Shown: positions 36,701 to 43,856 of the stretch, one piece after another
Layout: each line of letters begins with the position of its first letter
How positions within the stretch are numbered: the first letter of the stretch is position 1
The notes under the pieces: model-generated
What the model saw: only the letters and a program-made list of their open reading frames with translations
Database searches by the model: none
Told to the model about the DNA's origin: nothing
Position numbers and translations under genes: made by a program
Source of the DNA: Perkinsela sp. pyNocScin1
Lineage: Eukaryota; Euglenozoa; Kinetoplastea; Prokinetoplastida; Perkinselidae
Reading direction: 5' to 3'
NCBI GenBank assembly: GCA_964019655.1
Contig: CAXHTR010000008.1
Location: 558,001-622,000, forward strand
Length of the DNA: 64,000 nt

Positions 36701-37783
36701 CTGATCGCACTCAAAGAGCAAACGCTGGATAGCATCATGGAGCGATGGACTGATGAAAGCGCTTCAACAGCCTATGAAACTTTGCCCGTGCTCATAAATC
36801 AACGGACGCTTCCAGAGCACACGGAAATTGCGTCGATTACTCCCGAGCTTATCAATGAGCAGAGGCGACAGCGCATCAAACAGAGCGATGTGTACAACAA
36901 GCGGCTCACGTCGATTTTTGCAAACGAGGCAGTCTCACTCGTCCTGTGCCCACCGCGGATGGACTTCGTTGCTATCACTGCAAAGTATCTCGCGGACACA
37001 CAGGAGCAGAGTAACCCCAATGAGATGCCGTGGGTTCCACAGTTCTGCCCGAAAATCAGCGCGTTGGACGCCAATTGCAGCGAAGAGTCAGCGAAGTCTA
37101 TGAACGGGCCATCAATGGCCATCTTTGTATCATCCCAGCATGCAAGACTGAGTGAATCACCCTTAGCACTTGCACTCGCTCGACATTGTGCGCAGCCGAA
37201 GCCTGCTGTTCATTCCGTTCCAGGTTTCATTCAGTCCGCACGATTTCGGTACGTTGTATTTGCGGAGAGACTCGAGAAGGCTAAATCCGGTAAGGAATTA
37301 AATAAAGTGTGGGAAATCGATGCAAGAACCTTCCGCGTCATTCACTCAAGCGGCTATGCATCGGGCGGGCCCGTAGCCATCTGTCTCATGCAAGCATTTT
37401 TGAGAGGCACGTACCGCATCGACAGCATACTTGTCCGTGTCATTGGTACTGCAACTGATCTCCATTGCGACAAAAGCTTTGAAAACTACGATGATGATCT
37501 CGCTGATGCGAAACCAGTGGAATCAAACTCGAGTAAGTTTATGCTTGAGGTATGCCTACGTGAACCTCTCACGGATAGTCTCATCGCGCGCATACTAAAA
37601 GCTATTGGGCTATGCGTCGACTCTGGCTTAGAGCCTGATAGTGACACGTTGGCTAGCGATACACAAAGGGACGCTGATCCGCTCGCCATGGTTGAGATGC
37701 GCATCGGCAAAGACATTTTTGAAACAAGCCTGCCAGCAGATATCCAAAATCACGGGCATCTGTATAGCAGTGACATCTGCTAA
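33722..37783 (+). CDS. Giant hypothetical protein with PPR-like helical repeats
   Basis: The product has 1353 residues, the second longest here. The N-terminus starts MRSSFLLHHEPSPQ; no convincing transmembrane segment is seen. Much of the protein is helical, and several segments have the 'W-x-x-A/T-L' signature of degenerate kinetoplastid PPR repeats: 'SWHVALRVAKHAFHN', 'KRWEFALQVYAICSAHGYF' and 'SWKLTLQLAVAYPE'. The C-terminal 250 residues look like a mixed alpha/beta domain ('VWEIDARTFRVIHSSGYASGGPVAICLMQAFL', 'SKFMLEVCLREPLTDSLI') that I do not recognise. Mitochondrial RNA metabolism is the likeliest setting by analogy, but this is inference. Prefoldin 6 starts 83 bp downstream. Confidence 0.5.
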   Translation: MRSSFLLHHEPSPQYVWEATLTMAQEALGRPGSFKQRIPIVDDALHKMSSVVPSLLGRSREEQVGHWQKGFTLLEKLFRKAPEESAVPPQLTLRALKLWHAVESKQSSPSWHVALRVAKHAFHNVAPDVLSSASRTIIELGTRVEPLHTEQKAALKGTKQILTGRSVPFLPVCQSLDELRLERNVLQANLDESTEKDRCFSSLCFMRMLHIDDTLSLQARLQGTPTMAPSWAESLLYMTRLLASSRQGNTSLSTQDIENATFTFIMQYAPPKAGSVFVQKHYLETQSRHQKPLVSHQSATLAALCSLAAAEDFETFGILLDKIRPSPLKRELGAVFFTGSDFVDSHPQSYDVALHSDRFAKYCQLYEKYFARKKSDPRGTSGSLQPEDIRSAIHSLHAAVSDIFNRKRLPTVRLASLFAAPRKESQIMVADEAAQSPAIQHDPIAGIPCADRSEFVQRSLNRLLTHAIGGNIASSLDAEKIDIQLHQENPVPQYSRTDADLVDSESMLETILIHSRSNAMTIRRRKRSKSAHAILSDALKLNPAAVPMPKILQTLAHLRGGKPASELSVRGGLTVSKPNFWKHMLTLWPQLRQDHPDIRAEMLVALHTKLLIDESQSFVNKCAKRSLPATDEESLWKKAMNTINTDDITSELAPYVLRISMCHPKRWEFALQVYAICSAHGYFNDNESKRDLRKLLRPSDFVHALSLVPKAPVRHPCDTHAPSHSILLFTLNQTLRDRHVAPSSTLNSSSLVDILRCEFFCRKKKLRTHGSASWKLTLQLAVAYPETFLHIEDAAKFALLALAECSSLRYKSISAPTSDKIATVLSAMTPEGSAKCVDPLKILDGLHEIDQIALQSKGKECTRVSETHTDTASSARISIHLLQMIRFVALEMLRASLPSTKCPLISNHYSMLLQQGAQVKRALGMSRVDTSVDLVESQSFILAELLCTALYSIPSSFHRTAARFLGAVHQLYTLSQKKEVNMPNALVLADKSSLIALKEQTLDSIMERWTDESASTAYETLPVLINQRTLPEHTEIASITPELINEQRRQRIKQSDVYNKRLTSIFANEAVSLVLCPPRMDFVAITAKYLADTQEQSNPNEMPWVPQFCPKISALDANCSEESAKSMNGPSMAIFVSSQHARLSESPLALALARHCAQPKPAVHSVPGFIQSARFRYVVFAERLEKAKSGKELNKVWEIDARTFRVIHSSGYASGGPVAICLMQAFLRGTYRIDSILVRVIGTATDLHCDKSFENYDDDLADAKPVESNSSKFMLEVCLREPLTDSLIARILKAIGLCVDSGLEPDSDTLASDTQRDADPLAMVEMRIGKDIFETSLPADIQNHGHLYSSDIC

Positions 37784-37833
37784 TGTTTATGTTCAATAGA
37801 CCCGTTTACTTCGATAGAGTTGCATTACATAAA

Positions 37834-37859
37834 ATTTTTTCTACTTTTGTACTTTTCAG
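37834..37859 (+). promoter_or_regulatory. Predicted spliced-leader acceptor for prefoldin 6
   Basis: A long pyrimidine tract (aattttttctacttttgtacttttcag) ends at AG 37858-37859, seven bases before ATG 37867. It is one of the clearest acceptor-like sites in the window and lies only 75 bp after the upstream stop. Confidence 0.55.
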
Positions 37860-37866
37860 AAAAACA

Positions 37867-38229
37867 ATGTCTGCGCAAGTGGCATCGGCTCGACAAAAGG
37901 AGCTCTACGAGACGCTCCGTGCCCTCCAGGAGCAAAAAGGTAGACTGAGTCAGAAAACTGTTCAGCTGTCCTCGCAGATCCATGAGAATGACCTTGTTCT
38001 GAAGCAGCTCAACCTCTTGGAGTCTGACGACACTGTGTATAAGCTCATAGGCCCCGTCCTCGTGTCTCAAGAGCCAGATGACGGCAAACGCGTTGTGCAG
38101 GGAAGACTAGACTTTCTACAGAACGAGCACACAAAGGTTGAGGCCAAGATCAAGGAGCTCACCGAAAAGGAGGAGCGAGCGCTCAAGTCACTCGAAGACG
38201 CGCGTAAAGGTCAACATCTTGCTTCGTAA
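37867..38229 (+). CDS. PFDN6: Prefoldin subunit 6 (beta-type)
   Basis: The product has 120 residues, the usual size for a beta-class prefoldin. Two coiled-coil helices ('ALQEQKGRLSQKTVQLSSQIHENDLVLKQLNLLE' and 'LDFLQNEHTKVEAKIKELTEKEERALKSLEDA') flank a beta hairpin with the family motif 'DDTVYKLIGPVLVSQEPDDGKRVV'. 'VYKLIGPVLV' is the signature of PFDN6/KE2. Prefoldin hands unfolded actin and tubulin to the chaperonin TRiC/CCT in the cytosol. The start at 37867 follows a clear predicted splice acceptor; the ORF extends back to 37783 but would then overlap the stop of the upstream gene. Confidence 0.93.
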   Translation: MSAQVASARQKELYETLRALQEQKGRLSQKTVQLSSQIHENDLVLKQLNLLESDDTVYKLIGPVLVSQEPDDGKRVVQGRLDFLQNEHTKVEAKIKELTEKEERALKSLEDARKGQHLAS

Positions 38230-38310
38230 ACTGTAGTCTGTGCAGACAGTCTTAAAAATTCAGCTTGAAGAATTTGAACTTTTAAGATTTTCTATATCCA
38301 CTCGATTCCA

Positions 38311-39789
38311 ATGGACCATCTAGAATACATCCGTGAAATCGGTTGTGAGATGGAGGGCGCCTTAGACAGCGCAGCCTACCAGATGATGACGGACAAAACT
38401 GTTCAGAATAATCGCCACTGCATGCTGCAGCGGAATTTCGTCGCTTCAAAAATCAACGAGTTCCAGTTCTTTGCGAAAAAGCTCACGTCCCTTTTAGAGA
38501 ACAATGATGAGCTCGCGGAAATTCGGTCCATGAAAGCTACAAAATCGCACGAAGAAGCGCTGGCAGATCTGCTGCAGTGCGTGGAAAACCTGGAGGCGTC
38601 AGAGGGAAAGAAGAATATGGCATTCGCACGGGAGCATAGGGGAAAGGAGCCGTCTGACGCCGCAGTGCAGCGCCGCTTCTTTTACCGCATTCGACAGCCC
38701 ACCGACATTCCCTCGGAGAAGACCCCCATCTCACACGGCCACTTCACACAAGATGAGTCTTTCGGCCGATATGTGGACTTCCGGACAGTGTTCACTGAGT
38801 ACTGTGGCATCGTTCAAGCACTCAAAGAACACATCAGTCTGAGCAATGAAGAGCTTGCAAAGATGGAAATTCCGTCGTATGTTCATTTCATCGCACAGGC
38901 TGAGTTGCACCTGAGTAATTTCCCACGTCGAGTAAAGTATGGTGCATTTGCAGGCGGCGATACAGCCCAGCCAGAAGATGCTGCGTACCTGGAGTCTGAC
39001 TTCGTACCGCGTTACGCAGCGTACATCCACCGCCTCGGTGACCTATGCAAAACGAGCCATCTTCGAGTATTCCCGCTTGACGTTGATATCATTCAGGAGG
39101 AAAAAGAAACCTTTCCCACTGCGATCGTTGAGACAAAGGCAGAGAATCGGGACTATCTCGATGTGGACAAAAATCTCCTCACAGCAGATTTTATCACAGC
39201 AGCCGAGAAGCGCGTCGGTTTTTGGATGAATTTTCTCAAAGATAGAATCCAAGCCACAGCCCGAATGTTCGAGAGGCGGCAAATCATCACCCCAGAGGAA
39301 GTTGACGCCGAGGAAGCCCGCGAAGAGCTCGACTTTCGGTTGAGCTTGAGCAATGTACAGCTGCCGCCATGGGCGTACGTTCTACCGGAGAAGGTACCGG
39401 CTCGCCCCAACGCGCCTGTCCCGCAAAAGGAGTCCGACGAGTCAGCTGAGACGAGTGCGCAGCCTGAGAGCGCCATACCACTATGGCTGCGAAAGATCAA
39501 TGGACTCAACGTGCGGCTTTTCTGCCAGATCTGCAATCAGACGTATGCCGGCCCGACCATATTCGAGCAGCACTTCAGAGAATTCCGGCACACACAGTCT
39601 CTCTCGAGGCTCGGTATCATCAATATACCTGCCATGCACGGGGTCGATGCCATCGATGAAGCGAAAAAGCTGTGGACCAAAATCATCGACGCGCGAAAGC
39701 GAAAGCGTGCCTTCTGGACACCCGAGGATATGGAGTTTGAGGATGAGCTTGGGGACGTTCGCACAAACAGAGAGGCTGTGACACTGTGA
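38311..39789 (+). CDS. SF3A3: SF3a60 (SF3A3/Prp9) U2 snRNP subunit
   Basis: The product has 492 residues, close to the 500 of human SF3a60. The N-terminal helical region ('ALDSAAYQMMTDKTVQNNRHCMLQRNFVASKI') and the SF3a120-binding-like segment ('FVDFRTVFTEYCGIV' type, here 'YVDFRTVFTEYC') match the family. The C-terminal matrin/U1-type zinc finger is diagnostic: 'PLWLRKINGLNVRLFCQICNQTYAGPTIFEQHFREFRHTQSL', followed by 'LGIINIPAMHGVDAIDEAKKLW', the exact order seen in SF3A3. The protein is part of the SF3a trimer that joins SF3b on the U2 snRNP. In kinetoplastids this serves mainly spliced-leader trans-splicing. SF3B1, its partner complex, is at 52591-57663. Confidence 0.95.
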   Translation: MDHLEYIREIGCEMEGALDSAAYQMMTDKTVQNNRHCMLQRNFVASKINEFQFFAKKLTSLLENNDELAEIRSMKATKSHEEALADLLQCVENLEASEGKKNMAFAREHRGKEPSDAAVQRRFFYRIRQPTDIPSEKTPISHGHFTQDESFGRYVDFRTVFTEYCGIVQALKEHISLSNEELAKMEIPSYVHFIAQAELHLSNFPRRVKYGAFAGGDTAQPEDAAYLESDFVPRYAAYIHRLGDLCKTSHLRVFPLDVDIIQEEKETFPTAIVETKAENRDYLDVDKNLLTADFITAAEKRVGFWMNFLKDRIQATARMFERRQIITPEEVDAEEAREELDFRLSLSNVQLPPWAYVLPEKVPARPNAPVPQKESDESAETSAQPESAIPLWLRKINGLNVRLFCQICNQTYAGPTIFEQHFREFRHTQSLSRLGIINIPAMHGVDAIDEAKKLWTKIIDARKRKRAFWTPEDMEFEDELGDVRTNREAVTL

Positions 39790-39907
39790 AATCGCCCAGG
39801 TGGTCAGCGTGTATGTGCTGTCAAACTAATTGATCATCTCAAGCGAATTATTAGTAAGCATTCGAACTTTTTTTTGTACTCTAAAAATGCCGTAAGATCT
39901 ACCTGAC

Positions 39908-42049
39908 ATGGTCTTTCGTTGCTTGTCCGGAAGGGATCCAGTAGCGGTGACTAAAGGTAAGGAAACTTCAAGTAAGAAGAGAGTGAGACCGAGTTTTCCG
40001 CTACACGCCTGCTCAAAATGTGAGTATACAGTGTGCCACTCGTGCTTCAACTACCAGTACAACATCGCTTGTGAGAAAAGTGGCACTTCATACGGCAAAT
40101 GGCACGCAAAGCAGGCGCAATCTGAGACCTTTCCAGAGGTGTTCTCTGACGGCAACAAATGCCGCTTTTGCACAAAGGGAACTTTTCGAGAAGTTGAAGC
40201 CTCAAAGAACCTTGAAGCTTCGCACCCATTCGTTTGCCACGCTTGGAACAATGTCCGGAGTGCAGTCTCAGAGGATGCGAAGAGCCTGGTCGCATATGGT
40301 ATGCCGTACTGGATGGACATTGAGCCGTTCGCGAGTGCACAGTCCCTTTGCTGTGCGAGAAATGACTCCTCCATCGATGCCTTTGTCAGTGGACCGGGCC
40401 TTCGCTTTCCGACTCTCAAATATGAAAGCACCGATGCTGAGCGAGAGAAAAAGGCAAAGCACTGCGTGCTTTACGCACTGGAAGGCACTTTTGTAAAAAT
40501 TCTCCTCACACAAAAGAAGAATGCAAAAACAAAGCGAGCGAAGCCACCAGAATCTGGTACAAAGTTTTTCTACAGGACTTTTCAGAGTAATACAGACGAC
40601 AAACTTGCGCAATGGTTAGTAGCCAGAGGAGATGGACCAGATAGATTCGCAGAAATTCGAATGCCACTCCACACAGAGAAGCCACTTTTGTACGTGCAGC
40701 TCAAAGACCATTCAGCACAAGACCGCAAACAGTACCTTACGCTAGTATTCAAGGTTGTCCCTAGCGCACAGTACGCAAGGAATCAGGCGCATGCGCATCA
40801 GCCGAAGGCGCTGCATAATATCTGCTACGGGCCACACTCACTGCATTCAGTCGGGATGCATTCCAAATCTCGAGAGTTCCAGTCGCACGGAAACCTTGCG
40901 TACTGGCAGACGCATGCCCAAGCTGGCCAGAGCTTGCTCTTTGTTGATAGCGATGCAAAGCATACCTCGACGCGTATGCTTGTGCGGGCGCTGGAAGCGG
41001 ATAGGGGCTTTGATACGCTGGCATTTGATGCGCGAGAACTGATCGCAAGCGAAGCGAATAGTAAAGTCCCACAGCTTCTCAAACTTTTTCAAGATGGTTT
41101 CTTCACGGAATCGACAGGCGCTGGCCCTACGTTAAAGTCAAGTGCCACGAACCTCTCAAAGCCAAAGTCGATCAGTGGTTTCTTCCACTCCAGCTGGCTT
41201 TGCGAAAACGGTGTGCAAGAGAGTCTTTTTCCTTTTGACTCCCGTAAGGCTGAGGCAGTGCGCCCACTTGTGGTGGCAGTGTTTGGCATTGACAAAATCA
41301 TGCAGGGGCTATATAGCTCTGGCACAGAGGCTAACCAGCAGTTCTTTGCCGCGAAAAGGCACGTGGAAAATCGCGCAATGGCGAAAAACCGACCAATTCA
41401 GTGGATTTGGTCTGTCAACTGTGCCCTCAGCGTATTTTTGCCGTTTGTGTTTGACAATCTTGCGCACTTCAAGCTCTTTCAGCCCGCCAACTTCGGTGTA
41501 TTCAGTGCCGCGACGGTCGGCAGCATGCACGGTGGAATTACACCATTCAGCGTCTTCGACCTCTCTTCGCACAAGCAGCTGGCGAGCCTCAATGCTTTCG
41601 GGCTGCACCTTAAAGCGATTGAGCATGACATTGCTGCGCCTGAGAGAGAAGAGGACCCAAGCCCGGTGGGCGGTGCCTTGAACACTGGCCTCACTGTCCT
41701 CGAGGCATCGAAAGCCAGTCAGAGATCACTATACCGCCCACAGCAGCGACCCAAGCGCTCGTTCGACGGCATCGTGCAGGCGCTATCGGACAATTTGCAC
41801 AGATTTCTTCAAGCTATGCTGAAAGTGTACTTTGAAAAGGGCGACCACCAGCAGCAGTCAATCCGTGTCCAAATGATCCGTGATGCGATGCGCGCGAAGG
41901 GTTTCTTTCAGCCGGACAAGGAGCTGAGCGTTCTCTCCAGGGAGCTCAAGACGCACGGCGCGCTCACTGTGCGCAGCGACGTGTACACCTTCCACGACCC
42001 GGAGGAGCTCCAGCGAGCAGTGCTCGAGCGGGCGAATCGATCAGCCTGA
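39908..42049 (+). CDS. Zinc-binding protein with ORC2-like C-terminal half (tentative)
   Basis: The product has 713 residues. The N-terminal 100 residues carry cysteine pairs ('ACSKCEYTVCHSCFN', 'CRFCTKG') that should bind zinc. The second half resembles ORC2: 'SLLFVDSDAKHTSTRMLVRALE', then 'VVAVFGIDKIMQGLY', a loop, and 'PIQWIWSVNCALSVFLPFVFDNLAHFKLFQPANFGVF'. These correspond in order to ORC2's 'GxGSKxxLL', 'INIDGxxLR' and 'ASVDHINAPLLWD' segments. A predicted C-terminal winged helix ('IRVQMIRDAMRAKGFF...LSRELKTHGALTVRSDVYTFHDPEELQRAV') matches the ORC2 winged helix position and ending. ORC2 has no active ATPase site, which fits the lack of a Walker A. Kinetoplastid origin recognition subunits are highly diverged. 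The assignment is a hypothesis; the ORF itself is certain. Confidence 0.4.
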   Translation: MVFRCLSGRDPVAVTKGKETSSKKRVRPSFPLHACSKCEYTVCHSCFNYQYNIACEKSGTSYGKWHAKQAQSETFPEVFSDGNKCRFCTKGTFREVEASKNLEASHPFVCHAWNNVRSAVSEDAKSLVAYGMPYWMDIEPFASAQSLCCARNDSSIDAFVSGPGLRFPTLKYESTDAEREKKAKHCVLYALEGTFVKILLTQKKNAKTKRAKPPESGTKFFYRTFQSNTDDKLAQWLVARGDGPDRFAEIRMPLHTEKPLLYVQLKDHSAQDRKQYLTLVFKVVPSAQYARNQAHAHQPKALHNICYGPHSLHSVGMHSKSREFQSHGNLAYWQTHAQAGQSLLFVDSDAKHTSTRMLVRALEADRGFDTLAFDARELIASEANSKVPQLLKLFQDGFFTESTGAGPTLKSSATNLSKPKSISGFFHSSWLCENGVQESLFPFDSRKAEAVRPLVVAVFGIDKIMQGLYSSGTEANQQFFAAKRHVENRAMAKNRPIQWIWSVNCALSVFLPFVFDNLAHFKLFQPANFGVFSAATVGSMHGGITPFSVFDLSSHKQLASLNAFGLHLKAIEHDIAAPEREEDPSPVGGALNTGLTVLEASKASQRSLYRPQQRPKRSFDGIVQALSDNLHRFLQAMLKVYFEKGDHQQQSIRVQMIRDAMRAKGFFQPDKELSVLSRELKTHGALTVRSDVYTFHDPEELQRAVLERANRSA

Positions 42050-42129
42050 GTAAGCGTTTGTGGCATATCGTCCCAATTTTAATTTTGCCCGTTTTCAACC
42101 GGCAATTTTTACACGTACGATGACCCCCG

Positions 42130-43776
42130 ATGGACTTAGCTAAAGTCGCAAAGTCCACGTGCTGGCAGGTCAAACTCCCACAAAACCTTCTCGCCCGCCT
42201 CGAGAACGTGTCCGGTGAGTTCCACATCACCTCGTCTGGTGACGCAAGCAACCCGGGGTCAAAGATCGTGCAGATTGTCATCGACGACGAGCTTAGCCGC
42301 ATGGCAAAAGGCCTCCACATTCTGCACGAGCACAAAATAGCAGACAACGTGCAGACGTGCCCCGAAAGCCTCGAGAACATCGACCTTAGTCACATCGGCG
42401 AGGCTGACCGCGCCGCGGTGCGGGAGAGCCACAAGAACATCACGTGGCAGCGCACTGTTTTCCGCGCGAGGCACAGCCTGCAGTTCACAGGGCTGATCCT
42501 CCCTGCCATCGACGGGCTCGAGCCAGCGCTCTGGCCCAACGCTACTGTGCTCCTCCACCGGCTCAAGCTGAACCTTCATGCGCTCTACAACTCGCACAAC
42601 ATTCCGGCAAAGGACCTGCAGCACGCCATATGCGTCCAGGAGTCTGAGCGAGCAGTGAGTGGCGTCTTTTATGTCGATCAGATGCACGACAGTGACCCTT
42701 CCCGCCCCTCCTGGACTGTTTGCAACAAAAAGGTAGAGCGGCTGATCTCAAAGCGGCTCACGGTGTACTCAAACTTTCAGTACTGCAGTCTCGAAGAGGT
42801 CCCCGTGACAAAAATGGGACACAGGCGCCTCGAGATACTCATGGAGGGGATACTGCGCCAGCAGGTTGAAGCTACTTCTGGGTCGACCTTTCATGGCCTA
42901 CAGCTCTTGCAAGACGTCCTTCGAACAGCGTTGCAGAGCAACACGGATCGCAGCGATGAGGTTCCCGAGGACTTTGTGTGGAAGCAGCTCTGTGGGGCGA
43001 AGCTTGTGCTCCTCGCCTCGCACCTCGAGGCAATGTTACGGGCCGACTCGCCGCTCGCGCGCAGGCGCATTCTGCAGTTCCTGTGCAGCTCGACAATACG
43101 GCAGAGCATTTACTCCAGCCACCCGCTCTTTAACGTCGAGTCGAACCACGTGTTCCGCTCGCAAAAGATCTCGCTCGGACCTGGGATATATGCGCTCTTC
43201 ATCTGCGTCTCTGACAGCTTCCGCGAAGAGAACATGACCGTAACGCAAGGCAACGTTTTCTTCGTACTGTATGGGTCGAGCATCACGCTCAATGCGCTCG
43301 AGGATCTGTACCACGAGGAGAACCTCCTGCGCTCGATCCACTCCAAGGAGCTCATTGGCAGTAACTTTGGCCCATTTTACATTGACCAGCAATTCTTCTT
43401 GGACCGGTACAACTTACACAAGTACCAGTCGAACAAGGCCGCCGACCTCGAGCAGGCAGCGTACGCCACGCCATTTATCATTCCAGAAGACAAGACACTG
43501 GACACCATTGACCTGGCGCCGGCCATGTACGCGGGCACGAACACTGGACGGCGACGCCGAAAAACTCTCCTGAAGAACTCGATGGACGACAGCACGCTGG
43601 AGGGCATTCTCCTCCGAAAGTTCCATGACAGCTCGAAGGAATCGCTCCAGGAGTCGGAGATCTTCGACCATTTCGGCGACTCCTTGCGCGTCAAGACGGT
43701 CCTGAACAAAATCGCGATGGTCGGGCAGAGCAGCGGGCGCCACAGGTCGTGGACGCTTCGCCAAGAGTTCACATGA
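42130..43776 (+). CDS. TFIIF-beta-like protein with long central insertion (tentative)
   Basis: The product has 548 residues. The first 60 ('MDLAKVAKSTCWQVKLPQNLLARLENVSG', then 'SKIVQIVIDDELSRM') line up with the TFIIF-beta/RAP30 N-terminus (LDLTGAKxNxxVWLVKVPKYLSQQW...). The last 70 ('LEGILLRKFHDSSKESLQESEIFDHFGDSLRVKTVLNKIAMV...HRSWTLRQEF') line up with its winged helix (LFSAFEKHQYYxLKDLxxxTxQPxxYLKEILKEIxV...NTWELKPEY). The 370-residue middle is unlike RAP30 and has no recognised domain. TFIIF binds RNA polymerase II during initiation. In kinetoplastids, Pol II transcribes the spliced-leader RNA genes with diverged general factors, and I recall that a TFIIF-like complex has been reported in T. 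brucei. The call rests on two terminal blocks only. Confidence 0.4.
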   Translation: MDLAKVAKSTCWQVKLPQNLLARLENVSGEFHITSSGDASNPGSKIVQIVIDDELSRMAKGLHILHEHKIADNVQTCPESLENIDLSHIGEADRAAVRESHKNITWQRTVFRARHSLQFTGLILPAIDGLEPALWPNATVLLHRLKLNLHALYNSHNIPAKDLQHAICVQESERAVSGVFYVDQMHDSDPSRPSWTVCNKKVERLISKRLTVYSNFQYCSLEEVPVTKMGHRRLEILMEGILRQQVEATSGSTFHGLQLLQDVLRTALQSNTDRSDEVPEDFVWKQLCGAKLVLLASHLEAMLRADSPLARRRILQFLCSSTIRQSIYSSHPLFNVESNHVFRSQKISLGPGIYALFICVSDSFREENMTVTQGNVFFVLYGSSITLNALEDLYHEENLLRSIHSKELIGSNFGPFYIDQQFFLDRYNLHKYQSNKAADLEQAAYATPFIIPEDKTLDTIDLAPAMYAGTNTGRRRRKTLLKNSMDDSTLEGILLRKFHDSSKESLQESEIFDHFGDSLRVKTVLNKIAMVGQSSGRHRSWTLRQEFT

Positions 43777-43818
43777 AAATAATCGGAGTGATAAAAAATT
43801 TCAGTCCGAGCGAGAATA

Positions 43819-43838
43819 CCTTTTTCTTTGATTTTCAG
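43819..43838 (+). promoter_or_regulatory. Predicted spliced-leader acceptor for first zinc-finger gene
   Basis: Tract cctttttctttgattttcag ends in AG at 43837-43838, 18 bases before ATG 43857. The upstream gene stops at 43776, so its 3' UTR can be at most about 60 bases. The ORF frame opens at 43749, inside the previous gene, which is why this site is important in choosing the start. Confidence 0.55.
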
Positions 43839-43856
43839 ATTTTATTCGATGAATAT

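Noticed and set aside
43749-43856. Upstream extension of the first zinc-finger ORF
   Set aside because: It overlaps the previous gene's last 28 bp and would precede a strong acceptor-like AG at 43837-43838, so ATG 43857 is preferred.
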